NCBI GenBank assembly: GCA_047974805.1
Contig: JBKECS010000066.1
Coordinates: forward strand, 1-64,000
Direction: 5' to 3'
DNA: 64,000 bases
Source: JAJXUB01 sp047974805
GTDB lineage: Bacteria; Actinomycetota; Actinomycetes; Actinomycetales; Dermatophilaceae
Under the pieces are notes generated by a model, which was not told where the DNA came from, did no database searches, and saw nothing but the letters and a program-made list of their open reading frames with translations. Positions 9,901 through 17,036 of this stretch are shown here, piece by piece; within the stretch, counting starts at the first letter, position 1; each line of letters opens with the position of its first letter. Position numbers and translations under genes: made by a program.

Positions 9901-11706
9901 TGGCTGGCCGAGCTCGTGGGTGCCCGGCGGATCCTCACGGTGCGCCTAGGCGAGGACGAGCGCCACGCCGCGATCGAGGACGCCGCCCGCCTGCGCGACG
10001 CCGTGGGCACCCAACTACCGCCCGGCATACCTGAGGCGTTCCTCCTCCGCCCGGACGACCCGGTCGGGGACCTGGTCAGGCGGTATGCGCGCACGCATAC
10101 TCCGTTCACGGCGGCCGGGTGCGCCCGCTGGTGGGGCGTCGGCGTCGCGGTGGTCACCGAGGCGTTGCGTCGTCTTGAGGGAACCGGACAGGTCATCTCG
10201 GGACATTTCCTGCCGCTGGAGCTGGCACCCGAGGTGCCGAGCGAGGTCGAATTCTGCGATGCCGAGGTCTTACGGCTGATCCGCCGCAGATCGCTGGCCG
10301 TCTTGCGGGCCGAGGTGGAACCGGTGGGAGCCGCCGACTACGCCCGGTTCCTGCCGTCCTGGCAGGGTGTCGGCGCCGATCGCGGCGGCATGGACGCCCT
10401 GCTGCGGGTGGTGGAGCAGCTGGCCGGGGCCGTCCTGCCGGCGAGCGCGTGGGAGGCGCTCGTCTTGCCCGCGCGGATCCCCGGATATGGCCCTGCATTG
10501 CTCGATGAAGCGATGGCGAGCCGGCAGGTCATCTGGCAAGGACACGGCGCCTTGGCCGGTTCGGACGGCTGGGTCAGCCTTCATCCGACCGAGACCGCAG
10601 CGCTGACCCTGCACCCGGCGCAGCACGGTGAGAGTGGCCCGCTCGCCACTGCCCTGGCGGGGCTGCTCGCCGATGGCGGAGCCTATTTCTTCACCACGCT
10701 TCTCGAGCGGCTGCGCGACGGACACGACATGCCGGATCACTCAGCCGATGACGGCCTCGCGGCTACGACGCAGGAGGCGGTGCACGAGGCGCTGTGGCAG
10801 CTGGTGTGGCAGGGCCGGGTCGCTGGGGACACGTTCGCGCCGGTGCGGGCTCTGCTCGCTGCAGGCCGGAGCGCCCATCGTCGCCTGCGCACCGGCCCCG
10901 TCTCGGTCCGCAGCGGTGGGAGGCACCGACCTCTGGGCTCCTTGCTCGGCTCGGGCGGGGTCAGGGGCCGGGCCGAGCCGCCGCCGACCGCCGTGGGACG
11001 GTGGTCGATGCTGCCGCGAACGGAGAGCGATCACACCGTCCGAGCGTATGCCACCGCCGAACTCTTCTTGGACCGCTATGGCGTGCTCACCCGGGGCAGC
11101 GTCGTTGCCGAGGACGTCGAAGGGGGCTTCGCCGGGATCTACCGGGTCCTCGCCGCGGCAGAGGAAGCAGGTCGCATCCGGCGCGGCTATTTCGTCGAGG
11201 GCCTCGGAGCCGCGCAGTTTGGGACGGCCATCGCCATCGATCGCCTTCGCGGCGCCGCGCGCGTCTTGCCGCAGGTTCCGGACGATAAGGCATCATCGCC
11301 GCCGAACGGTGTCCGGGCGCTCGTGCTGGCGGCGACGGATCCAGCCAATCCCTGGGGTGCGGCCCTGCCGTGGCCGGACCGGTCCGTCGACGCGGCTGCC
11401 CCGGCCGCCGTGCGCGGGCACCAGCCCGGGCGAAAGTCTGGCGCGCTCGTCGTGCTCCTCGACGGCCAGCTGGTCCTGTATGTCGAGCGCGGCGGGCGGA
11501 GCGTGCTCACCTTCACGGATGACCCGACGAACCTGAGAGCAGCTGCCGACGCGCTGGCCTCCGCCGTGCGCGACGGCGGGCTGGGCCGGCTCACGGTGGA
11601 GCGCACGGACGGGGACCCGGTGCTGGGATCGAGCCACCCGCTCGCGATAGCCCTGACCGGCGCGGGCTTCCATGCGACGCCCCGTGGGCTGCGGATTCGG
11701 CGCTGA
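6931..11706 (+). CDS. lhr: Lhr-type ATP-dependent DNA helicase
   Basis: Large superfamily-2 3'-5' helicase implicated in DNA repair. The 1591-residue product is close to the full-length actinobacterial Lhr. Seen in order: Walker A APTGSGKT (45-52), motif II DEVH (169-172), motif III LSATVAP, a long linker before HHGSVSKEQRR, motif VI QRVGRAGH, then the WH/beta-barrel region and a long C-terminal extension typical of Lhr-core plus Lhr-CTD. The start ATG at 6931 (MAEDILERFSPATRAWF) matches family N-termini; longer frames from 6865 lack support. No clear ribosome binding site is visible. It ends 11 bp from the convergent clgR gene. Confidence 0.95.
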   Translation: MAEDILERFSPATRAWFTGSFTQPTPAQIGAWSAISSGHHSLVVAPTGSGKTLSAFLWAIDRLASAPEVTDPTRRCRVLYLSPMKALAVDVERNLRSPLVGIGHAADRLGVPRSDVTVAVRSGDTPTQERRTFARTPSDILITTPESLFLMLTSSLRENLRGIETVVVDEVHALAGTKRGAHLALSLERLDALLCEPAQRIGLSATVAPVDEVARFLAGGRTVDIVQPPTHKTWDLSVVVPVEDLGTLGEVAAPSDRDPLETSATREAPSIWPHVEEHVVDLIEQHRTTLVFVNSRRLAERLTSRLNEIWAERRSDEPAPEVLAAHDVGHAGPPAQVQGAAGTAPGAPAVLARAHHGSVSKEQRRVIEDDLKAGRLPAVVATSSLELGIDMGAIDLVIQVESPPSVASGLQRVGRAGHHVGATSRGVFFPKYRGDLVQTAVVVQRMRAGQIEGLAVPVNPLDVLAQQIVAMTAMDDWDIEDLAGLVRRSAPYAGLPRGVLEAVLDMLAGKYPSEAFAELRPRIVWDRLSGVLSGRRGAQRLAVTSGGTIPDRGLFGVFLAAGEGPGRRVGELDEEMVYESRVGDTFTLGTSTWRIEVITHDQVLVSPAPGAPGRLPFWHGEGPGRPAQLGRALGAMVRELASAPLPRAREHAAELGLDEFAANNLAGYVTEQRASTGAVPDDRTVVVERFRDELGDWQVVIHSPLGGQVHAPWALCIAARMRERFGVDVQAMHADDGIVLRLPDIEFGIDSSPDGTGSGLGAGGDVDAEIVDLITLDPAEVREVVTEQLGGSALFASRFRECAARALLLPRRRPDRRQALWQQRQRAAQLLEVASAFPDFPIVLETVRECLNDVFDVPALIDLMGEIRDRTTSVIAVETPAPSPFARSLLFGYIGHYVYEGDSPLAERRAAALSLDPGLLAELLGTSDDLSLRDLLDPSAIETTYAQLQRMTPQLRCRDAEDLADLLRWLGPLTDEAIADRSIAGAPIGAWLAELVGARRILTVRLGEDERHAAIEDAARLRDAVGTQLPPGIPEAFLLRPDDPVGDLVRRYARTHTPFTAAGCARWWGVGVAVVTEALRRLEGTGQVISGHFLPLELAPEVPSEVEFCDAEVLRLIRRRSLAVLRAEVEPVGAADYARFLPSWQGVGADRGGMDALLRVVEQLAGAVLPASAWEALVLPARIPGYGPALLDEAMASRQVIWQGHGALAGSDGWVSLHPTETAALTLHPAQHGESGPLATALAGLLADGGAYFFTTLLERLRDGHDMPDHSADDGLAATTQEAVHEALWQLVWQGRVAGDTFAPVRALLAAGRSAHRRLRTGPVSVRSGGRHRPLGSLLGSGGVRGRAEPPPTAVGRWSMLPRTESDHTVRAYATAELFLDRYGVLTRGSVVAEDVEGGFAGIYRVLAAAEEAGRIRRGYFVEGLGAAQFGTAIAIDRLRGAARVLPQVPDDKASSPPNGVRALVLAATDPANPWGAALPWPDRSVDAAAPAAVRGHQPGRKSGALVVLLDGQLVLYVERGGRSVLTFTDDPTNLRAAADALASAVRDGGLGRLTVERTDGDPVLGSSHPLAIALTGAGFHATPRGLRIRR

Positions 11707-11717
11707 GCCGGGATCGA

Positions 11718-12029
11718 TCAGGCGGCCGAGACGGTGACCAGGGCGCTGGGGCGTCCTTCGGCGAGAGCGACCCGCTCAGCAACGGCGGACAACACTTCGG
11801 ACAACGGGACGTCCAAGGCTCCGCAGATGGCGAAGAGCAACTCGCTGGAGGCTTCCTTGGTGCCGCGTTCGACTTCGGACAGATAGCCCAAGGACACGCT
11901 GGCGTCGGCGGAGACCTCGCGCAACGTCCTCCCCTGGGCGGTGCGCACGTCGCGCAGCACGTCGCCGAGTTCTTGACGCAGAACAACGACCGAGCCGGGA
12001 CGCAATCGCACGGGCTGGGAAGAGGTCAC
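11718..12029 (-). CDS. clgR: ClgR-like XRE-family transcriptional regulator
   Basis: A 103-residue DNA-binding protein with one helix-turn-helix (RTLREVSADASVSLGYLSEV, about 34-53) followed by ERGTKEASSELLFAICGALD, the signature of ClgR, the activator of clp protease and other proteostasis genes in actinobacteria. Length and the position downstream of rimO-pgsA-pncC fit ClgR. It is separated from pncC by about 100 bp, leaving room for its own promoter. Cytosolic. Confidence 0.88.
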   Translation of the reverse strand: MTSSQPVRLRPGSVVVLRQELGDVLRDVRTAQGRTLREVSADASVSLGYLSEVERGTKEASSELLFAICGALDVPLSEVLSAVAERVALAEGRPSALVTVSAA

Positions 12030-12131
12030 GAGCTCTACCGTACTCCGCTGGCCAGTGCAGTGCCGCGGCGTGGACCGCGAGCAGCCTCCGGCGTGTCCGC
12101 GACATCCGCGGGCAGCAGGGCCGGCTCGGGG

Positions 12132-12641
12132 CTACCCCCTCCGCGGGTCGGCCTGATCGGCCAACGTCGCGATGAGCAGGTTTATGGCGGCAAGGACAGC
12201 ACCCTGGCGAATGGCGGTGCGGTCACCGTCAAGGTCAAGCGTGCGGACTTCCACCACCGCCTTGGCCGGCCAAGCCACGGCGATGTGGACCTCCCCCACC
12301 CGGTGTCCGTCCTGCTCGGTAGGGCCGGCCACCCCCGTGGTGGCGAGCCCGACATCGCAGCGAAGGACGCGGCATACGCCCGTGGCCATCTGCCGGGCGA
12401 CCTGCGGATCCACCGCGCCGTTGCGGCGCAGCAGGTCGCCATCGACCCCCAACAGCTCCTTCTTGACGTCGGTGGCATACGCGACGACACCGCCGCGCAA
12501 CACCGTGGAGGCGCCCGGGACGTTCGCGATGGTTCCAGCCAGCCAGCCGGCCGTCAACGACTCGGCGCAGCCGATGCTCAGGTCGGCCTCGGCGAGCACG
12601 CAGACCGCTGTCTGGGCGCGGCTCTCGCCTCTGCCGGTCAT
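12132..12641 (-). CDS. pncC: CinA-family nicotinamide-nucleotide amidohydrolase (PncC domain)
   Basis: Single-domain CinA C-terminal protein of 169 residues, predicted to deamidate nicotinamide mononucleotide for pyridine-nucleotide recycling. Family blocks: CAESLTAGWLAGTIANVPGAS with the catalytic Ser, GGVVAYATDVKKELLGV, and ATTGVAGPTEQDGHRVGEVHIAV. The N-terminal MoCF domain of full CinA is absent, as usual in this gene order. ATG 12641 overlaps the pgsA stop as ATGA, so translation is coupled. Confidence 0.9.
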   Translation of the reverse strand: MTGRGESRAQTAVCVLAEADLSIGCAESLTAGWLAGTIANVPGASTVLRGGVVAYATDVKKELLGVDGDLLRRNGAVDPQVARQMATGVCRVLRCDVGLATTGVAGPTEQDGHRVGEVHIAVAWPAKAVVEVRTLDLDGDRTAIRQGAVLAAINLLIATLADQADPRRG

Positions 12642-13276
12642 GGCTGCGCCGCCCGCTTGTCCCGCTTGCGGGCGGCCCGTGCGCTGGTCCGGCGCAACCG
12701 GGCAGCTCGACCCACATAGTCGAGGCCGGTCACCACCGTGACGACGACGGCCGCCCACAACACGACCCAGGCGACGGTGGTGATGATTGTCTCCCCGGGC
12801 AGGGCCCACCGCGGCAGGACGAAGAGGAACAGGGCCAGCGTCTGCAGTGCCGTCTTAATCTTGCCCCCTCGAGACGCCGGCAGGACCCCGTGGCGGATGA
12901 CGATCAGGCGCATCAGGGTGATGCCCCACTCCCGGGCCAGCACGAGCACGGTGACCCACCAGGGGATCTCCCCCAGCCATGACAGGCCCCCCAATGCCAT
13001 GGTGACCAAGGCCTTGTCCGCAATGGGGTCGGCTACTTGGCCGAAGGCGGTGACCAGGCCGCGCTGACGGGCGAGGTTCCCGTCGACCCGGTCAGTGAAC
13101 ATGGCGACGGCGAAGCATGCCGCGGCCAGCCACCGGAATCCTGCCGAGTGACCCCGATCGGCAAGCAACAGCGCACCGAACACCGGCACGAGCACGATAC
13201 GAAACATGGTCAAGCCGTTGGCGATGTTCCACACGCTCGGTGCGGCCTGCTGGTCCGGGACCGGTCCGGTCGTCAT
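12638..13276 (-). CDS. pgsA: CDP-diacylglycerol-glycerol-3-phosphate 3-phosphatidyltransferase
   Basis: Integral membrane CDP-alcohol phosphotransferase that makes phosphatidylglycerophosphate. The catalytic motif D-x2-D-G-x2-A-R-x8-G-x3-D-x3-D is intact (DRVDGNLARQRG, then GQVADPIADK, about residues 62-88). Several hydrophobic segments and a basic C-terminal tail (RRTSARAARKRDKRAAQP) are present. Of 212 residues, slightly long because of that tail. Overlaps rimO upstream and pncC downstream by 4 bases each. The related phosphatidylinositol synthases share the motif, but synteny with rimO and pncC favours PgsA. Confidence 0.92.
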   Translation of the reverse strand: MTTGPVPDQQAAPSVWNIANGLTMFRIVLVPVFGALLLADRGHSAGFRWLAAACFAVAMFTDRVDGNLARQRGLVTAFGQVADPIADKALVTMALGGLSWLGEIPWWVTVLVLAREWGITLMRLIVIRHGVLPASRGGKIKTALQTLALFLFVLPRWALPGETIITTVAWVVLWAAVVVTVVTGLDYVGRAARLRRTSARAARKRDKRAAQP

Positions 13277-14664
13277 GTCGGCTCCGCGATGAGGTCGATC
13301 CCGTCGGTCCCGACGACGCGCGCGGACACGATATCGCCGACGTTCCCGGGCCCGGTCAGATACGTCAGGCCGTCGACCTCGGGCCCCTGATGGTCAGACC
13401 GCCCGGAGCGCCCACCGGTGGAGTCGATCTCCTCGATGAGGACCGACACGAGGTCACCGACCCGGTCCTCGGCGCGCTGGCTGGTCAGTTCTTCGACAAG
13501 GTCAGTGATCCGGGCGACCCGCGCCGCGATCACGTCCTGGTCGAGATGGCCCTCGAGCCTCACCCCCTCGGTACCCTCCTCATCCGAATACCCGAAGACC
13601 CCAACGACGTCGAGCCGGGCTCGGGTGAGGAAATCTGCCAGTTCCTCGACGTCTTCCTCACCCTCCCCGGGGAATCCGAGAATGACATTGGAGCGAATCG
13701 CAGCCGACGGGCTCAGCACCCGTATCCGGTCGATGAGGTCGAGGAATGCGTCGCTGCCACCGAAGCGGCGCATTCTGCGAAGCACTCCGGCCGAGGCGTG
13801 TTGGAAGGAGATGTCGAACCAGGGTGACACGCCAGGCGTGCCGGCCATGGTCTCTAGCAGACCCGGGCGGATCTCCGCCGGCTGCAGGTAGGAGACCCGG
13901 ACCCGGTCGATCCCGTCCGTGGCGACCACCTCGGGCAGGATGGATTCCAACAGGGCCAACTGGCCGAGGTCCTTGCCGTAGGACGTGGAGTTCTCCGATA
14001 CGAGCACCAGCTCGCGGACGCCCTGCTGCCCCAGCCAGGCCGCCTCGGTGAGCACGTCGGCGGGGCGCCGGGACACAAAGGACCCACGGAAGGAGGGGAT
14101 GGCGCAAAAGGCACATCGGCGGTCGCAGCCACTGGCGATCTTCAGCGGGGCCCAGGGGCGCTCATCCAGCCGGACCCGTACCACTGGGTCGTGCCCGGGC
14201 AGCGCCACCTTCGCGGCGTCGTCCGATCGCTGCACCGGCGCCAGCGGCAAGAGCTTCCGTCGGTCGTGCGGCACGTGGGAGGCGGGGCGCGCCCCGGCGA
14301 GAACGTCGCGAAGGGTCGATGCCAGGTCGGCATACGCGTCGAAGCCGAGGACCGCGTCCGCTTCGGGAAGCTCCTGAGCAAGGGTCTGCCCGTAGCGCTC
14401 GGCAAGGCAACCGACGGCGACGACCGCTTGGGTACGCCCGCTCTCCTTCAGATCTGCTGCCTCCAGCAGGGCGTCGATGGAGTCCTTCTTGGCCGACTCG
14501 ATGAATCCGCAGGTATTCACCACGGCCACGTCTGCATCAGCGGCATCTTCGACGAGGGTCCACCCGGCCGCGGTCAGCCGACCGGCCAGTTCCTCGGAGT
14601 CGACCTCGTTGCGGGTGCACCCCAAAGTCACCATGGCAACGGTGCGGCCCGCGGGATCCTGCAT
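13273..14664 (-). CDS. rimO: ribosomal protein S12 methylthiotransferase RimO
   Basis: Radical-SAM methylthiotransferase that modifies an aspartate of ribosomal protein S12. Cysteines of the N-terminal cluster are in TLGCTRNEVDSEEL, VNTCGFIESAKKDS and VGCLAERYG; the radical-SAM triad is SGCDRRCAFCAIPSFRG (about 178-194). A TRAM-like C-terminal domain follows. Of 463 residues, normal. The CGFI (rather than CAVR) block and S12-type core separate it from MiaB. It opens the rimO-pgsA-pncC run with ATGA overlap to pgsA. Confidence 0.95.
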   Translation of the reverse strand: MQDPAGRTVAMVTLGCTRNEVDSEELAGRLTAAGWTLVEDAADADVAVVNTCGFIESAKKDSIDALLEAADLKESGRTQAVVAVGCLAERYGQTLAQELPEADAVLGFDAYADLASTLRDVLAGARPASHVPHDRRKLLPLAPVQRSDDAAKVALPGHDPVVRVRLDERPWAPLKIASGCDRRCAFCAIPSFRGSFVSRRPADVLTEAAWLGQQGVRELVLVSENSTSYGKDLGQLALLESILPEVVATDGIDRVRVSYLQPAEIRPGLLETMAGTPGVSPWFDISFQHASAGVLRRMRRFGGSDAFLDLIDRIRVLSPSAAIRSNVILGFPGEGEEDVEELADFLTRARLDVVGVFGYSDEEGTEGVRLEGHLDQDVIAARVARITDLVEELTSQRAEDRVGDLVSVLIEEIDSTGGRSGRSDHQGPEVDGLTYLTGPGNVGDIVSARVVGTDGIDLIAEPT

Positions 14665-14706
14665 ACCCCAACTCTATGTGGCCTCGGCAGGTACTAACGT
14701 TCGGAC

Positions 14707-15951
14707 ATGGCCAGGCTGGAGCGTGACATCCTCGTAACCGAGCCTGTCGCGCAGCTCCTGCGCCGCGCCCCGGTTCTCGACGGGCACAACGACCTGTTCT
14801 GGGAGTTGCGGGAGATCTCCGCCAACAACTTTGCCCGAACTCCGCTCGATCGCCCCCTGCCAACGACGCAGACCGACTTGCCACGGCTGCGAGCCGGTGG
14901 GGTGGGCGCCCAGTTCTGGTCGGTCTTCGTGCCCCAGCAGGAGGCCGGTGCTGCCGCGGTCACCGCGACGTTGGAGCAGATCGACGCAGTGATCCGGGCG
15001 ACGCGGGCCTATCCGGACAGCCTGGTGTTCGCCCGGACCGCCGACGATGTCGAGGCGGCATGGCACGGCGGCCTCATCGCCGGCCTCATCGGCGCCGAGG
15101 GTGGACACAGCATCAACAATTCGCTGGCCGTGCTTCGGCTCCTGCACGCGCTCGGCGTCGGATACCTCACGCTGACCCACAACGACAACGTCGACTGGGC
15201 CGATTCGGCGACGGATGAGCCGGTGCACCATGGCCTATCGGTGTTCGGGCGCCAAGTTGTCACCGAGATGAACCGGCTGGGCATGTTCGTCGACCTGTCG
15301 CATGTCTCCGCCGAGACGATGCGCGACGCGCTGGCAGTGACGCAGGCTCCGGCCATCTTCAGCCATTCCAGCGCCTACGCCCTATGCGACAGCCCGCGCA
15401 ACGTCCCCGACGACGTGTTGGCCTCCCTGGCGGCTCAGGGCGGACTGTGCATGGTCACGTTTGTGCCGAAGTTCGTCAACCAGCGCGTCTGCGATTGGGA
15501 TCGGGCGGCGCAAGCAGAGGCCGTGGCGGCCGGCATTCGTCCGCAGGACTACCGGGAATACAGCGCCTTCACCGCGGAGTTTGCCCGGCGCACGCCGCAG
15601 CCGTCGGCCCGACTGAGCGATGTTGCCGATCACATCGAGCACATTCGGGCTGTCGCGGGTATCAACCATGTCGGGCTCGGTGGGGACTTCGACGGCATGG
15701 GCGCCACCCCAGAGGGCTTGGAGGACGTCAGCCGATATCCGAAGCTCGTGGCCGAGCTGGTCGACCGAGGGTGGTCCTCGGCTGACGTTGCCAAGTTGAC
15801 CAGTGGCAATGCGCTGCGGGTGCTGCGAGAGCGGGACGCGGTGGCTCATGCGCTGCAGCAAAGGATCAGTCCGAGTCTGGCGACGTTCGACGGCCTCGAC
15901 GCCCATTCCCCCGACGGCGTCAGTTCCGGCAGCATGTCGGAGCGAACGTAA
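14707..15951 (+). CDS. membrane dipeptidase family (M19) peptidase
   Basis: Zinc-dependent dipeptidase of the renal-dipeptidase family. Metal and active-site blocks: LDGHNDLFWEL (about 23-33), IGAEGGHSINNSL with the bridging Glu, LTHNDNVDWADSA, DLSHVSAETM, IFSHSSA and VGLGGDFDGM. The 414 residues carry no evident signal peptide, so it is probably cytosolic despite the family name. It sits divergent from rimO with only 42 bp between starts, and is followed within 9 bp by the MauE-thioredoxin fusion gene on the same strand; a functional link is not evident. Confidence 0.9.
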   Translation: MARLERDILVTEPVAQLLRRAPVLDGHNDLFWELREISANNFARTPLDRPLPTTQTDLPRLRAGGVGAQFWSVFVPQQEAGAAAVTATLEQIDAVIRATRAYPDSLVFARTADDVEAAWHGGLIAGLIGAEGGHSINNSLAVLRLLHALGVGYLTLTHNDNVDWADSATDEPVHHGLSVFGRQVVTEMNRLGMFVDLSHVSAETMRDALAVTQAPAIFSHSSAYALCDSPRNVPDDVLASLAAQGGLCMVTFVPKFVNQRVCDWDRAAQAEAVAAGIRPQDYREYSAFTAEFARRTPQPSARLSDVADHIEHIRAVAGINHVGLGGDFDGMGATPEGLEDVSRYPKLVAELVDRGWSSADVAKLTSGNALRVLRERDAVAHALQQRISPSLATFDGLDAHSPDGVSSGSMSERT

Positions 15952-15960
15952 ACTGCGGCT

Positions 15961-17007
15961 ATGAGCCCGTATGCCTTCGCGCTCGCCCCCCTGATCCTCG
16001 CCTCGGTTCTCGGGCTCAGTGGGGCCGCGAAATTGCGCGACGCCACATCGACCCGCTCGGTCATTCGCTTGTTGCGGCTGCCGAGGATCCTGGACCATCA
16101 GTGGGTCGCGCAAGCGCTGCCCGTCGCCGAGTTCGTCCTGGCGCTGGGGCTGCTCATGCCGATATCGGCACTGTTTCTGCCGGCCAGCGTGGCGACTGCC
16201 GTCCTCATGGGGTGCTACTTGGCCATCGTCGCCCGGGCGATGAGGTTCGACCCCCGGCCGAGTTGCGGCTGCTTCGGCCGCATCGGCGATCAACGCATCA
16301 ACCGACGGACCCTCATCCGCAACATCTTGCTCGCGCTGCTCAGCGGGGTGAGTCTGGTCGTCGCAGCGCGCGGTGAGACGTTCTGGTCGCTGCTAGCCGA
16401 CGGTGGTTCCCAGGCGCGGTGGTGGCTGCTGGGAGCGATCATCGGTGCCACCGTCGCGGTCCTCGTCCTCGGACATGGCAGCGAGCCTCGCGTGACGCCG
16501 CCCCCGGCTGCGGCTACAGCCAGTGTTGTGCAGGACCCGGAGGAGTACATCCGGGTGCCGACACCGCTGACCACTGTGGCCAACCGGCAGGGGGAGGTTC
16601 GCAATCTGGTGGAACTCAGTGCATCCCAGCCGGCCTTGCTCGTCATGACGAACTGTTTCTGCGGTGCGACGGGCGACGTTGTTGATGCTCTGCCACGGTG
16701 GCGAGAGGCACTGCCGGCCCTACGGGTGGACTACGTGACCACGATTCCGTTCGCCGACCATGAAGGCCGGGGCCGAGGGCGGGCACCCGATGACGGGTGG
16801 TATGACCACCAGTCGGCGTCGTGGCAGGCGCTGGCGGCGCGACATTCCCCGGCAGCGGTCCTGTTGGGCGCGGACGGCCTCCTGGCCGGTGGGCCGGTCA
16901 GCGGGCTGACCGACATCGAAGACTTCGTCGAGGAGATCGCTGAAGCCATGGAGGACTTCCCGTCCGCGACTGACGACGGGCAGTTGCCGGCCGGTGCGCC
17001 GGCTTAG
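15961..17007 (+). CDS. MauE-like membrane protein fused to a thioredoxin-like domain (copy 1)
   Basis: A 348-residue protein. Residues 1-165 form the MauE/DoxX-type membrane domain: four or five hydrophobic helices and the conserved loop DPRPSCGCFG (about 97-106) followed by RTLIRN. A linker leads to a thioredoxin-like domain with TNCFCG (about 230-235), a CxC rather than the usual CxxC, and the later VLLGADGLLAGGPV strand. MauE is known as a membrane factor for disulfide-dependent methylamine dehydrogenase maturation; here a thiol-disulfide role at the membrane is inferred. A paralogue with the same architecture lies at 49739-51073. Ends 29 bp from the convergent ftsK. Confidence 0.78.
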   Translation: MSPYAFALAPLILASVLGLSGAAKLRDATSTRSVIRLLRLPRILDHQWVAQALPVAEFVLALGLLMPISALFLPASVATAVLMGCYLAIVARAMRFDPRPSCGCFGRIGDQRINRRTLIRNILLALLSGVSLVVAARGETFWSLLADGGSQARWWLLGAIIGATVAVLVLGHGSEPRVTPPPAAATASVVQDPEEYIRVPTPLTTVANRQGEVRNLVELSASQPALLVMTNCFCGATGDVVDALPRWREALPALRVDYVTTIPFADHEGRGRGRAPDDGWYDHQSASWQALAARHSPAAVLLGADGLLAGGPVSGLTDIEDFVEEIAEAMEDFPSATDDGQLPAGAPA

Positions 17008-17036
17008 GCTCATCCGGGAATAGGACCCGTCCGGGT

